Notes under the pieces: model-generated
Seen by the model: only the letters and a program-made list of their open reading frames with translations
Database searches by the model: none
What the model was told of the DNA's origin: nothing
Part shown: in pieces, positions 1 to 7,484 of the stretch
Layout: the number at the start of each line of letters is the position of its first letter
Numbering within the stretch: the stretch's first letter is position 1
Made by a program: the position numbers and the translations under genes
Origin: DAITBA01 sp036824005
Lineage (GTDB): Bacteria; Pseudomonadota; Gammaproteobacteria; Burkholderiales; Rhodocyclaceae
Assembly: GCA_036824005.1 (NCBI GenBank)
Contig: DAITBA010000037.1
Span: forward strand, 1-15,618
Direction: 5' to 3'
DNA: 15,618 nt

Positions 1-1
1 G

Positions 2-814
2 CCCCGCGGCGCCGAGCCGCCGGCCGCAGCGGGCGGCGCGCCGGGAACACCACACGCACCTTGGCTAGGCCGCGTGCCCCACCCGGGAGCCGGAGAACGG
101 CGCGGCGACGCGACTCAACCCATGCCGTTGCCCCAGGCGACCATGCCGCAGAGCCCCGCCGCCGCGACGCCTGCACCGGCGCCTCACGCCCTGCCCGCGC
201 CGGCACCGGCGCCCCAGCCCGGAATGGTGCGTGGCGCTCCGCCTGCGGCACCACCGGCAACGGCGACGGACCGTGGTGGTTCCGAACCGTCGGCGCGGAC
301 GGGGGGGCGCCCGCCTTTCAGTCCCGGGTCAGCCATGCCGGCACCGTCCGAGCGCATGCCGGCGCCGCAGGTGCGACCCGACCCGCGCCCTGTTCAGCCG
401 CCGCAGGCAGTGCGTGAAGACGCACCCTGGCAACGCCGCGAGATGCGCCCACCCTCGCCCGTGGAGCGGGAGCGCGCGCCAGAACCGCGGGTCATGCGCG
501 AGATGCCGCGCGAGATGGTGGCCGTGCCCAGGCGCGAAGAGCGCCCGGCAACACCTCCGCCGCAGTTCGAGCGACGCGAGGCACGGCAAGAGCAGCGGGC
601 GGCTCACGGCGGTGAGTCCCCGGTGCGGATGCAGCGGCCCGAGGCGCCGCCCGTCATGCGCCACGAACCGCCCGCGCCCCGGGCGGAGGTTCATCGCCCG
701 CATCGCCCCGAGGTGCGCATGGAGCCACCGCAGGGACCGCGCGATGGCGGCCGAGGGCCGGATCCGCGTCAGCGTGGCGACGGCGATCAACGCAGACGCA
801 GTCCGCAGCAGTAG
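2..814 (+). CDS. Proline/arginine-rich protein, C-terminal part (5' end outside window)
   Basis: The frame is open from base 2 to a TAG at 812-814, so this is the 3' end of a longer gene. No good internal start or ribosome binding site is visible. The visible ~270 residues are low complexity. The first half is Pro/Ala-rich (repeated PAPAP-like runs). The second half mixes Pro with Arg, Glu, Gln and Met (MREMPREM, PQFERREARQEQ) and ends in an Arg/Gln/Asp-rich tail, QRGDGDQRRRSPQQ. There are no Cys residues and no membrane segment. Tails like this occur at the C-terminus of betaproteobacterial exported proteins with FecR/DUF6600-like N-terminal domains. That is a recollection of a family pattern and cannot be tested here because the N-terminus is missing. 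The tail is probably extracytoplasmic and disordered. Other frames over this stretch are also open because of the GC content, so frame choice rests on the run to the window edge and on sensible composition. Confidence 0.6.
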   Translation, partial: PRGAEPPAAAGGAPGTPHAPWLGRVPHPGAGERRGDATQPMPLPQATMPQSPAAATPAPAPHALPAPAPAPQPGMVRGAPPAAPPATATDRGGSEPSARTGGRPPFSPGSAMPAPSERMPAPQVRPDPRPVQPPQAVREDAPWQRREMRPPSPVERERAPEPRVMREMPREMVAVPRREERPATPPPQFERREARQEQRAAHGGESPVRMQRPEAPPVMRHEPPAPRAEVHRPHRPEVRMEPPQGPRDGGRGPDPRQRGDGDQRRRSPQQ

Positions 815-859
815 GCTCGACCGGCGGCCGGCTACGATCCCGGCATACAATAGACACTC

Positions 860-882
860 GGCCCGCGGCTGTCCCGCGGGCC
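860..882 (+). terminator. Hairpin, probable intrinsic terminator of the upstream gene
   Basis: A perfect 9-bp GC stem (GGCCCGCGG / CCGCGGGCC) with a CTGTC loop. It is extended by a second short pairing, ACAC (854-857) with GTGT (886-889). It lies 46 bases after the stop of the proline-rich gene and 30 bases before the next start. The downstream tract is only moderately T-rich (TTCGTGTT). A TACAAT at 846-851 could be a -10 box with no recognisable -35. In that case the hairpin would fall in the 5' leader of the AI-2E gene instead. Confidence 0.45.
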
Positions 883-911
883 TTCGTGTTCAATCGTAGC
901 AGACTGCCATC

Positions 912-1928
912 ATGGATGATGCCGCCCGTCCCGCCACACGATACGACATCGCTGCCTGGCTCATCGCCGCCGCGTCACTGGGGACGGTGCTCTGGCTGCA
1001 CCTGCTGCCGGCTCTGCTCGCCGGGTTGCTGGTCTATGAGTTGGTGCACATCCTGGCACCGCTGTTGCAGCGGCGCCTGTCCAGCGAGCGGGCAAAGCTC
1101 GTCGCCGTCGCACTGCTCTCGGCGTTGATCGTCACCCTGGTGGCGCTGGCACTCTTCGGCGCCGTCGCGTTCTTCCGCAGCGAAGCGGGCAGTCTCTCCA
1201 CGCTGCTGCACAAGATGGCTGAAATCCTGGATAACTCCCGTGCCACGCTGCCAGCCTGGCTCGCCGAGCATCTGCCCACCGACGCGGAAGCGCTCAAGGC
1301 CGCCATGGCGCGCTGGCTGCGCGAGCATACCGGCGAGGTGCAGTTGGCAGGCAAGGAGGCCGGGCGCGCCGCGGCGCATATCCTCATCGGCCTGGTCATC
1401 GGCGCCATGGTGGCGCTGCGTGAAGTCACGCCCATCGAAGCCTATCGTCCCTTGGCGCGGGCCCTGGCAGAGCGGGCGAGACGGCTGGCGGAAGCATTTC
1501 GCCGCGTCGTCTTCGCCCAGGTACGCATTTCGGCGCTCAATACCGTGTTCACCGCGCTGTATCTGGCGCTGCTGCTGCCCATGCTCGGGATCCATCTGCC
1601 GCTGACCAAGACGATGATCGCGATCACTTTCATCGCCGGACTGCTGCCGGTCATCGGCAACCTGATTTCCAACACGGTCATCGTCGTCGTCAGCCTGAGC
1701 CATTCGCTGCCGGTGGCGCTGGGCTCGCTCGCCTTCCTCGTGGTGATCCACAAGCTGGAGTATTTCCTCAACGCCCGCATCGTCGGCGCGCAGATCAGTG
1801 CGCGCGCCTGGGAGCTGCTGCTGGCGATGCTGGTGTTCGAGGCGGCCTTCGGCCTGCCGGGACTCGTCGCGGCGCCGATCTATTACGCCTATCTCAAGGA
1901 CGAGTTGACGGAGCGCGGGCTGATTTGA
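912..1928 (+). CDS. AI-2E family transporter / PerM-type permease
   Basis: 338 residues, the usual length for the AI-2E (UPF0118/PerM) family of inner-membrane transporters. Members have been linked to autoinducer-2 export, Na+(Li+)/H+ antiport and other substrates, so the substrate cannot be assigned. Two or three membrane segments lie near the N-terminus (about residues 13-38 and 62-88). A large soluble loop follows (about 90-150). A C-terminal block of hydrophobic helices (about 155-330) contains the family-typical stretch ITFIAGLLPVIGNLISNT, followed by a VIHKLEYFLNARIVG segment. The ATG at 912 is the first Met in frame and precedes the first helix. No strong Shine-Dalgarno is seen. The gene stands alone, with a stop 157 bases before the end of the opposing tcdA gene. 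Family assignment is secure, substrate unknown. Confidence 0.93.
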   Translation: MDDAARPATRYDIAAWLIAAASLGTVLWLHLLPALLAGLLVYELVHILAPLLQRRLSSERAKLVAVALLSALIVTLVALALFGAVAFFRSEAGSLSTLLHKMAEILDNSRATLPAWLAEHLPTDAEALKAAMARWLREHTGEVQLAGKEAGRAAAHILIGLVIGAMVALREVTPIEAYRPLARALAERARRLAEAFRRVVFAQVRISALNTVFTALYLALLLPMLGIHLPLTKTMIAITFIAGLLPVIGNLISNTVIVVVSLSHSLPVALGSLAFLVVIHKLEYFLNARIVGAQISARAWELLLAMLVFEAAFGLPGLVAAPIYYAYLKDELTERGLI

Positions 1929-2085
1929 GCCTGGAAACATCGTCCGCACGTGACGCAGATGTGCACGGACAGACCAGAACATTGCCCGTGCTCCTCGACC
2001 GCCAATCCGGCCCCCAGGCATTTGCCGCCTTCCTGAGCTGACGCGAAGAGACCTGTGCTCATCGGCGTCATCTGCGGATTCGACG

Positions 2086-2937
2086 TTAACCGACCTCCGC
2101 TGCCAGGCGGTGCAAGGCACCCGAAACGGCGACCAAACCGAACGTCGCGGTGACGCACATGCTGGAGCCGAAGCCGGCGCAGCCAAGCCCGTCGAGCCTT
2201 GTCATCGCCGGCTTCTCCTGGCATACCTCGCCCCCCTCTGCGGGATAGGTAAGCGGCTCGGTGGAGAAAACAGCTTCGACGCCGAATTTCTTCTTCGGCT
2301 CCCGGGGGAAACCGTAGCGTCGGCGCAGCAGGTAGCGCACCTTGGCCAGTACGGGATCGTGCACGGTGCGCGACAGATCGGCAAGCTGGATGCGCGTCGG
2401 GTCCGTCTGCCCGCCGGCGCCACCGGCGGTGATGAGCGGGATCTTCCTTCGCCGGCAAAAGGCGATGATCGCCGCCTTGGTGCGCACATGGTCGATGGCG
2501 TCGATGACGTGATCGTAGCCGCCGCCGAGCATGGCATCGACATTGTCTTCGGTAACGAACTCCTCGATGGCGGCGACGTCGCACTCCGGATTGATCGCCT
2601 GGATGCGCTCGGCCATCGCCAACACCTTCGCCTTGCCGAAGGCCTCGCCCAGCGCATGGACCTGGCGATTGACGTTGGATTCGGCGATGTGGTCGAGGTC
2701 GATCAGCGTCATACGCCCCACCGCGCTGCGCGCCAGGGCCTCCGCCGCCCACGAGCCGACACCGCCGATGCCGATGACACAGACGTGGGAACGCCGGAAT
2801 CGCTCCAGCGCTGCCCGCCCGTAGAGCCGGGCGATGCCGCCGAAGCGGCGCGCGAAATCGGGCGCATCACTTGCGTCAGCGCCGCCTGCCAGCGCATGCG
2901 CTGCAGCATCGACCGAGCTTGCCTTCTGATAGGTCAT
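2086..2937 (-). CDS. tcdA: tRNA threonylcarbamoyladenosine dehydratase TcdA
   Basis: An E1-like ThiF/HesA-fold enzyme that uses ATP to dehydrate t6A37 of ANN-decoding tRNAs to the cyclic form ct6A, in the cytoplasm. The N-terminal RFGGIARLYG precedes a Rossmann motif VIGIGGVGSWAAEALARS. Then come the acidic strand end LIDLDH and the SNVNRQVHAL segment. Downstream blocks INPECDV, DAIDHVRTKAAII, TAGGAGGQTDPTRIQ and VFSTEPLTYP match the E. coli TcdA (CsdL/YgdL) pattern almost block for block. C-terminal TATFGLVAVSGAL is also typical. Length is about 283 residues. An ATG seven codons upstream (2958) gives a 290-residue version. Neither start has a clear Shine-Dalgarno, so the start is undecided. 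The gene is divergent from the MFS gene, with which it shares a ~220-bp upstream region. Confidence 0.95.
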   Translation of the reverse strand: MTYQKASSVDAAAHALAGGADASDAPDFARRFGGIARLYGRAALERFRRSHVCVIGIGGVGSWAAEALARSAVGRMTLIDLDHIAESNVNRQVHALGEAFGKAKVLAMAERIQAINPECDVAAIEEFVTEDNVDAMLGGGYDHVIDAIDHVRTKAAIIAFCRRRKIPLITAGGAGGQTDPTRIQLADLSRTVHDPVLAKVRYLLRRRYGFPREPKKKFGVEAVFSTEPLTYPAEGGEVCQEKPAMTRLDGLGCAGFGSSMCVTATFGLVAVSGALHRLAAEVG

Positions 2938-3161
2938 GTCCGTTCGCACTCGGAGCATTCGGAACGAGCCGAGGATTCATCGACCGATTGCGCCGGCTCC
3001 GGTATGTCGATGGTAACCCGAAGCGGCTGACCCCGCCGAGCGCAGCGTCACTGCCGCAAATCTGCTCCCGGTCGGCGTTGGAGCCAATCACTGGCGCCGA
3101 GCCCTGCGTGAGGCTAAACTTCGCACCCAAACGAGCGGGTAGCCGCGCAACCCAAGCACCC

Positions 3162-4382
3162 ATGGAGAATACCGCACCGACCGTGCCCCACCGCGCCGCG
3201 CTGTGCCTGGGGGTCGTCCAGTTCTTCCTCGCCGCGAGCTGGGTGGTATATGCCATCTACCTGCCGCAGATGGCGGGCCAGGCAGGGATCGCGCCGCAGT
3301 ACGTCGCCTGGATTCTGCTCGCGGATCAGATCGTGTTCGTGTTCGCCGACTTCGCGGCCGGCGCCTACGTCGATCGAACGCTGGCCGCCATGCGCCGCAT
3401 TGCGCCGCTGCTCGTCGTCGCGACCGTGGTTTCCTGCGCCGCCTTCCTGCTCTTGCCGTTCATCAGCCCGCGCGGTGCCGACATGCGGTGGGCGTTCCTG
3501 CTGCTGACCTTCGTCTGGGCCGTGTCCTCCGCGGCGCTGCGGGCACCGCTGTTCGGGCTGCTCGGCCGGTACGCGTCGGACCGTGACGTGCCCTGGCTCT
3601 CAAGCCTGGTGCTCCTCGGCATCGGTGTTGCCGCGGCCATCGCGCCCTACCTCGCCGTCGCCTTGAAGGGCGCCGACCCGCGCATCCCCTTCGTCCTGTC
3701 CAGCGCGGCGCTGCTGCTGGCAACGGCCAGCATTTTCTGGGCGGAACGCAATCTGGTCGGCGCGGGCGGCGCGAGCAGTGGCGGCGCCAAGGCCAATGTA
3801 GGGATGCCGGTTCTCGGTTCGTCCGGTGCCGCCTTCCTATTCGGCACGCTGGTCGTGGCGGTCGGCTTCCAGGTACATTGGAACATGAACACGGCCAAGC
3901 TGTTCCTGCGCTTTGCCCAGCCGCAAGAACTTGAACATCTGCTGCCCATATTCTGGGTCGGGTTCAATCTGATCATGCTGCCGGCTACCGTGCTCACGCG
4001 CCGCCACGGCGGCTTGGCGCTGGCCGGTGCCGCCGCCGTGCTCGGCAGCGCCGCCCTCTATCTCGCCGCGCGCGCCACTGCCCTGAACGTCCTGCTCGTC
4101 GCCCAGTTCGTCTGTGGCGCCGCCTGGGGCTGCATTCTCATGAGCGCCATCACGGCGGCGATTTCCCTCGGGCGCACGGGACGGGAAGGCACGCTGAGCG
4201 GCGCCTTCATGGCCGTTATCGCGCTGGCCTCGGCGGCCCGCATCGGCCTCGGTGCCTCAGGGCTGAATGTCGCCCCGGGTGTGGCGGACAAGCTTGGCGT
4301 GCTGCCGGCCGCGGCCTGGCTGCTGGGGGGCGCGCTGCTGGTGGCGCTGTCGGTAGCGCGCGCTCGGCCGGCCACGACCTGA
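3162..4382 (+). CDS. Major facilitator superfamily transporter
   Basis: 406 residues with about twelve hydrophobic segments separated by short loops. A central, more polar stretch at about residues 188-206 (Gly/Ala/Ser-rich, GGASSGGAKAN) fits the loop joining the two six-helix halves. The loop after the second helix, AGAYVDRTLAAMRR (about 67-79), is a recognisable MFS motif A (G-x-x-x-D-R-x-x-x-R-R). The frame is open upstream to 2871, but that extension is Arg/Pro-rich and not protein-like. The ATG at 3162 begins nine polar residues before the first helix and is the better start. A GTG at 3108 is possible. No strong Shine-Dalgarno is visible. Substrate is unknown, and no neighbour suggests one. 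Confidence 0.88.
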   Translation: MENTAPTVPHRAALCLGVVQFFLAASWVVYAIYLPQMAGQAGIAPQYVAWILLADQIVFVFADFAAGAYVDRTLAAMRRIAPLLVVATVVSCAAFLLLPFISPRGADMRWAFLLLTFVWAVSSAALRAPLFGLLGRYASDRDVPWLSSLVLLGIGVAAAIAPYLAVALKGADPRIPFVLSSAALLLATASIFWAERNLVGAGGASSGGAKANVGMPVLGSSGAAFLFGTLVVAVGFQVHWNMNTAKLFLRFAQPQELEHLLPIFWVGFNLIMLPATVLTRRHGGLALAGAAAVLGSAALYLAARATALNVLLVAQFVCGAAWGCILMSAITAAISLGRTGREGTLSGAFMAVIALASAARIGLGASGLNVAPGVADKLGVLPAAAWLLGGALLVALSVARARPATT

Positions 4383-4488
4383 GCGCGTGCGGCGCCCGGC
4401 ACCGCCGCGCACAACGAAACACCGGTGCACCCCAACTCGTCATGCGCCGTGGGCAGGCGGGGACAGCGATGCCGTTTCCGCCGGGTCC

Positions 4489-5508
4489 TCAGTAGGTCGG
4501 CTTGGTGCGCAGATACTCGACGCGATCGATCGAGTGCACGCTTAGCTCGTTGAGCGTCGCTCCCTGCAGAACCTTTAGTGGCACATCGGTACCCGCCGAT
4601 CCCAGCGCCCAGACTCTTCGATAGAAATCGCCGTGGCTGCCGACCGCCTCGCCGGCGACGGCGACGACAACGTCGCCCGTGCGCACACCCGCCTTGTCCG
4701 CCGGTCCGCCGGGGGAGACGCGGGACACGAACAGATGTCCCTGCACCTCCTCCGTGGCCAGCCCCAACCAGGGCCGCGCCGGACCCTTGGCGCGACCCTT
4801 GTCGATGAGGTCGGGCAGAATCGGCTTCAACAAATCGATGGGGACGAACATGTTGCCGGGAATGGGCCGTTCCGCTTCCAGGGAATTGCGCACGAACAGC
4901 GACCCCACCCCGACCAGCTTGCCCTGCCGGTCGATCAGCGCCGAACCGGCCCAGTTGAGGATGGGTGGCGTTGTAAAGATGGCGGAGTCGAGCAGATACT
5001 CCCAATTGCCCGTGAATTCCCGGCGCGAGGCGACGATCGCGAGCTTCGCCTCGTCACGGCCGCCGTAGGGAACGATGAGCACGGGATCGCGCTCGCCGAC
5101 GTCGGCCGACGTGCCCAGGCTCACCGGCTTGACGTCGATCGGCATCGCCGGACGCAGCAACGCGAAGCCGGTCGCGTGGTCATAACCTGCCAGCGTCCCC
5201 GGCACCGTCTTGCCTTCGACAGTGGTGATCTCGATGGAATCGGCTTCGATGACGACGTAGCCGATGGTCAGCACATGACCCCGGTTGTCGATGACGATGC
5301 CCGTCCCCTCGCGCTCGCCGCCGAGAAAGGGACGTGTGCGTGCATCGACCAGGGCCTTCATCTTGACCTTGACCACCGCAGCGAGGATGTCTTCGGCATC
5401 CTTGCCCGTCGTTCGCTCCTCGGCACGGGCCTGACCGTTGGTCAGCGCGAGCGCAGCGGAGAACAGCATCAACACCAATCCACGGACAAACAGCCGCGCC
5501 GGTTCCAT
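4489..5508 (-). CDS. HtrA/DegP-like exported protein with PDZ domain, probably catalytically dead
   Basis: 339 residues. A signal peptide (about 1-29; hydrophobic core LVLMLFSAALAL, cleavage near GQARA) directs it to the periplasm. A trypsin-like S1C domain (about 40-235) keeps the fold landmarks: EGTGIVIDNRGHVLT, the strand after the first catalytic site, and a final-strand motif MFVPIDLLKPIL. A single PDZ domain follows (about 245-315, RPWLGLATEEV, SPGGPADKAGVRTGDVVVAV). All three catalytic positions look substituted. The usual N-H-V-V reads G-Y-V-V (Tyr84), the usual T-D-L/I-A reads T-G-F-A (Gly114), and the usual G-N-S-G-G-P-L reads N-W-A-G-S-A-L (Ala187). It is therefore a candidate pseudoprotease, perhaps a binder or chaperone of exported proteins. 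Start ATG 5508 follows a GGAGGAGG ribosome binding site. It lies 126 bases downstream of the YHS lipoprotein gene on the same strand and may be co-transcribed with it. Confidence 0.9.
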   Translation of the reverse strand: MEPARLFVRGLVLMLFSAALALTNGQARAEERTTGKDAEDILAAVVKVKMKALVDARTRPFLGGEREGTGIVIDNRGHVLTIGYVVIEADSIEITTVEGKTVPGTLAGYDHATGFALLRPAMPIDVKPVSLGTSADVGERDPVLIVPYGGRDEAKLAIVASRREFTGNWEYLLDSAIFTTPPILNWAGSALIDRQGKLVGVGSLFVRNSLEAERPIPGNMFVPIDLLKPILPDLIDKGRAKGPARPWLGLATEEVQGHLFVSRVSPGGPADKAGVRTGDVVVAVAGEAVGSHGDFYRRVWALGSAGTDVPLKVLQGATLNELSVHSIDRVEYLRTKPTY

Positions 5509-5634
5509 GACCTCCTCCGTGCCTATCTGTCAGGCGAACGCCCGGGAGACTTCCATTGTGGTATGCCGCGAAGGACATTTCCACCCAAATTTTTCTGTCA
5601 TCGTCGGGCGACGGACGCCGCGACCCCGAGCCCG

Positions 5635-6228
5635 CTATGAGCCGCCCGGTTTCTTGCCGAAGCGCGCCTGCCATTCCTCTTCCAGTTCCTTGTCGTTCTT
5701 GTAGTGCGGCACGCGGAAGGTGTAGCGCTTGAAGTTCTGCCAGCGAAACGGCATGTCCTTGGTTTCCTCTTCCCAGTAGCGGTCGCCGATCTCGATGTTG
5801 CGCTTCTCGTCCATCTCCCAGTGGCGGCGTGCCCGCTCGCTGCCAAACAGGTAGAGACGGTCGTCCACGACCTTGAAGTGCTCGGCGTCGATGTTGGCCT
5901 TGAGCGCGTAGGGCGCGCCGCTGGCGCAGAAGCCGGCATAGCGGGGCACGTAGCGCTCGGGATTGGCGCGGAACATGTCGCGATGGGCCTCGCTGACGAA
6001 GCGATAGGTCAGACCGTCGTGCTCAGCCTTGATCTCGCGCGCCCCTTTGATCGGCTTGCGATCGGTGAAGTAGGCAACGGGGTCGTTGCCACGCAGCATA
6101 AGGTTGGTGTCGCCGCCTTCGGAGACAACGTTGCGCGTCGTGCCACAGCCCGCGAGCAGGGCAAACAGACACGCCAGGGCAAACAGGGAGACGATTCGTG
6201 CCAGCCGGGTTTGGTCGTTAATGCTCAT
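5635..6228 (-). CDS. YHS-domain lipoprotein
   Basis: 197 residues. The N-terminus is a lipoprotein signal peptide: Lys/Arg-poor start, hydrophobic ARIVSLFALACLFALLAGC, with lipobox LAGC and acceptor Cys28. Gly at +2 predicts outer-membrane sorting. A YHS domain occupies about residues 44-125. It starts with LRGNDPVAYFTD, continues through GLTYRFVSEAHRDMF and NPERYVPRYAGFCASGA, and includes Cys101. YHS domains are small, sometimes metal-binding modules found with heavy-metal proteins, but the function of stand-alone exported members is not established. The charged C-terminal part (about 130-197; KRNIEIGDRYWEEETKDMPFR) is not recognised. The frame extends 18 codons upstream, but the ATG at 6228 has a near-perfect AAGGAGGTG nine bases before it and is chosen. 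Confidence 0.9.
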   Translation of the reverse strand: MSINDQTRLARIVSLFALACLFALLAGCGTTRNVVSEGGDTNLMLRGNDPVAYFTDRKPIKGAREIKAEHDGLTYRFVSEAHRDMFRANPERYVPRYAGFCASGAPYALKANIDAEHFKVVDDRLYLFGSERARRHWEMDEKRNIEIGDRYWEEETKDMPFRWQNFKRYTFRVPHYKNDKELEEEWQARFGKKPGGS

Positions 6229-6301
6229 CGTGTGCACCTCCTTCGTCTGCCAAGTACGCAATACTGGCAGACTTGGATGCATGCGTGTCGCTGGCGCATG
6301 G

Positions 6302-6330
6302 GAGCCGTTCGGTCCGACGAAGAACGGCTC
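6302..6330. repeat. 9-bp inverted repeat (hairpin) beside the 9-nt-periodic element
   Basis: GAGCCGTTC (6302-6310) and GAACGGCTC (6322-6330) are perfectly complementary with an 11-base loop. The hairpin abuts the left arm of the larger inverted repeat at 6331-6460, with no gap. There is no T-tract on either side, so it is not a standard intrinsic terminator. It may be part of the same repeat element. Confidence 0.55.
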
Positions 6331-6460
6331 ACCACCAAGGACACCAAGAACACGAAGAAAACTCGATAGTTGCTTAGAAGGATGCCCCCACCCGGAGGGT
6401 GAGCACCACTTGCCCTCCCAGGGCCTAAGTTTCCTTGGTGTTCTTGGTGTCCTTGGTGGT
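6331..6460. repeat. Intergenic inverted-repeat element with 9-nt periodic arms
   Basis: The left arm starts at 6331 and reads ACC then ACCAAGGAC, ACCAAGAAC, ACGAAGAAA, a degenerate 9-nt tandem unit. The right arm (6430-6460) is its reverse complement. Positions 6331-6353 and 6438-6460 pair perfectly over 23 bp, and similarity continues to about 31 bp. The intervening 84 bases are not obviously structured. The element lies between the terminator of the CBS gene and the start of the YHS lipoprotein gene. Intergenic tracts of the form ACCAAGGACACCAAG recur in many proteobacterial genomes, and their origin and role are not known to me. Confidence 0.8.
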
Positions 6461-6482
6461 GTAAACAGGTTTCAGGCAAGCG

Positions 6483-6519
6483 AAAAAAGGCCGCACACGA
6501 GCGGCGCCGCGTGCGGCCT
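6483..6519 (-). terminator. Intrinsic terminator of the CBS-domain gene
   Basis: Read on the minus strand: AGGCCGCAC, a 14-base loop containing the palindrome GCGGCGCCGC, then GTGCGGCCT followed by five more T residues. The 9-bp GC-rich stem with an immediate six-T run is a textbook Rho-independent terminator. It begins 49 bases after the stop of the CBS gene and separates that gene from the downstream YHS gene. Confidence 0.88.
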
Positions 6520-6568
6520 GACAGGGCTTTCATCCGCAGGTAGGGGCTGCGGACGAAAGTCGGACGGA

Positions 6569-7162
6569 TCAGTGGGCGAGCATTTCCCCGACCTGAGCAA
6601 AGCTGCGCGCGATTTCGATGGTCTCGATCGCGGCGCCGAGTTGCTGCTCGACCTGGGAGGCGGACAGCAGGCCGCGCACGGTCTGGCCGGCGTGACCGTC
6701 GCCGTCGGTGACCAGCGCGTGGCGGCGGCCGACGGCCTTGAGCGTGGCGACGACGTGGCCCACGCGGGCATGCAGCAGCACGTCCATGCCGACGACTTCC
6801 AGCTTGTCGCGCGGCGTCATGATGTCGCCCACCAGCACCTCGTTGCGACCGACGCGCCGCTCCTGGATGACGCGCAGCGGTTTCTCCCCTTCGATGTCGG
6901 TCGAGGTGATCAAGCCGATGACGGTGTTGCGGGCATCGACGACGAGCAGCAGGCGCACGCCGTTGGTAATCATCTTGTCCAGCGCATCCTGCATCGAGGC
7001 GTTGGCACGGATGGTCAGTGCCCGCACCTGACGGAAGTCCGTCATCACTGCGACGGCGGGGTCCTCCAGCCCGACGGCCATCGCGCCGGGCACCTGGGGC
7101 TTGTGGAAGCCGGCGCCGGCTTGCAGTCGCGACGCGGGCAGCGCTGAATACTGTCTTTGCAT
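6569..7162 (-). CDS. Two-CBS-domain protein
   Basis: 197 residues, cytoplasmic. Two CBS domains form a Bateman module. CBS1 spans about residues 37-96 (AVMTDFRQVRALTIRANASMQDALDKM..., ending VIGLITSTDIEG). CBS2 spans about 112-175 (VGDIMTPRDKLEVV..., ending VRGLLSASQVEQQ). Such modules bind adenine nucleotides or S-adenosylmethionine and act as energy sensors. No enzymatic domain is attached, and a partner protein is not evident here. The frame is open 25 codons upstream. The ATG at 7162 is preceded by AAAGGAGGAGACC, a strong ribosome binding site, and is chosen. It is probably a single-gene transcript: it has its own terminator at 6483-6519 and a candidate promoter/operator region at about 7240. 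Confidence 0.92.
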   Translation of the reverse strand: MQRQYSALPASRLQAGAGFHKPQVPGAMAVGLEDPAVAVMTDFRQVRALTIRANASMQDALDKMITNGVRLLLVVDARNTVIGLITSTDIEGEKPLRVIQERRVGRNEVLVGDIMTPRDKLEVVGMDVLLHARVGHVVATLKAVGRRHALVTDGDGHAGQTVRGLLSASQVEQQLGAAIETIEIARSFAQVGEMLAH

Positions 7163-7241
7163 GGTCTCCTCCTTTTGTCTCGCGAACGCTCGGCGAGCAG
7201 CGCGTTCAGTGCACCGGCGGTGCGCGCCTGTGGCCAATATA

Positions 7242-7263
7242 TCGCCCGCATAGATTCGGGCGA
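7242..7263 (-). promoter_or_regulatory. Inverted repeat next to a -10-like box upstream of the CBS gene
   Basis: TCGCCCG (7242-7248) and CGGGCGA (7257-7263) are perfect inverted repeats of 7 bp around AATCTATG (minus-strand reading). On the minus strand the repeat is followed directly by TATATT, a plausible -10 box. The palindrome would then lie at about the -35 to -10 spacer, a usual place for a repressor site. No good -35 hexamer is seen. The link to regulation is inference. Confidence 0.35.
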
Positions 7264-7404
7264 GCGAATGTTTTGAGCGCGAAATAAGGCGGCCCTATGA
7301 TGCGTGCACAACGCGCACCGTGCAGTCGGCCGGAAGTCCGCGCGGATGCTGCGTCGTCGTCTTGCCGCAGGTGCACCGCAGAGCGCGAAGGGCAGAAAGC
7401 GAAT

Positions 7405-7433
7405 TTTTCCATCGCACCATACGTGGGAATAAT
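7405..7433 (+). promoter_or_regulatory. Candidate sigma-70 promoter of the glutathione transferase gene
   Basis: TTTTCC at 7405-7410 and AATAAT at 7428-7433, separated by 17 bases. The -10 matches five of six consensus positions and the -35 only three of six. It lies in one of the few AT-rich patches of the region and ends about 50 bases before the ATG. The rest of the 322-base gap between the CBS and transferase genes contains only the palindromes near 7211-7263. Confidence 0.4.
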
Positions 7434-7484
7434 CGGCGTGCGAAAATGGGCCGCACGCCCGAATGGCACAGACGGAGCCGCATC

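Noticed and set aside
975..2186. 403-codon minus-strand frame opposite the AI-2E gene
   Set aside because: Low-complexity Gln/Arg/Asp-rich antisense shadow of a clear membrane permease.
5612..5635. GTCGGGCG/CGCCGCGAC hairpin after the YHS gene as a terminator
   Set aside because: Bulged stem and no T-run directly after it on the minus strand. Read-through to the HtrA-like gene is as likely.
6331..6460. CRISPR-like repeats
   Set aside because: The repeated unit is 9 nt with no spacers, and the two arms are inverted, not direct.
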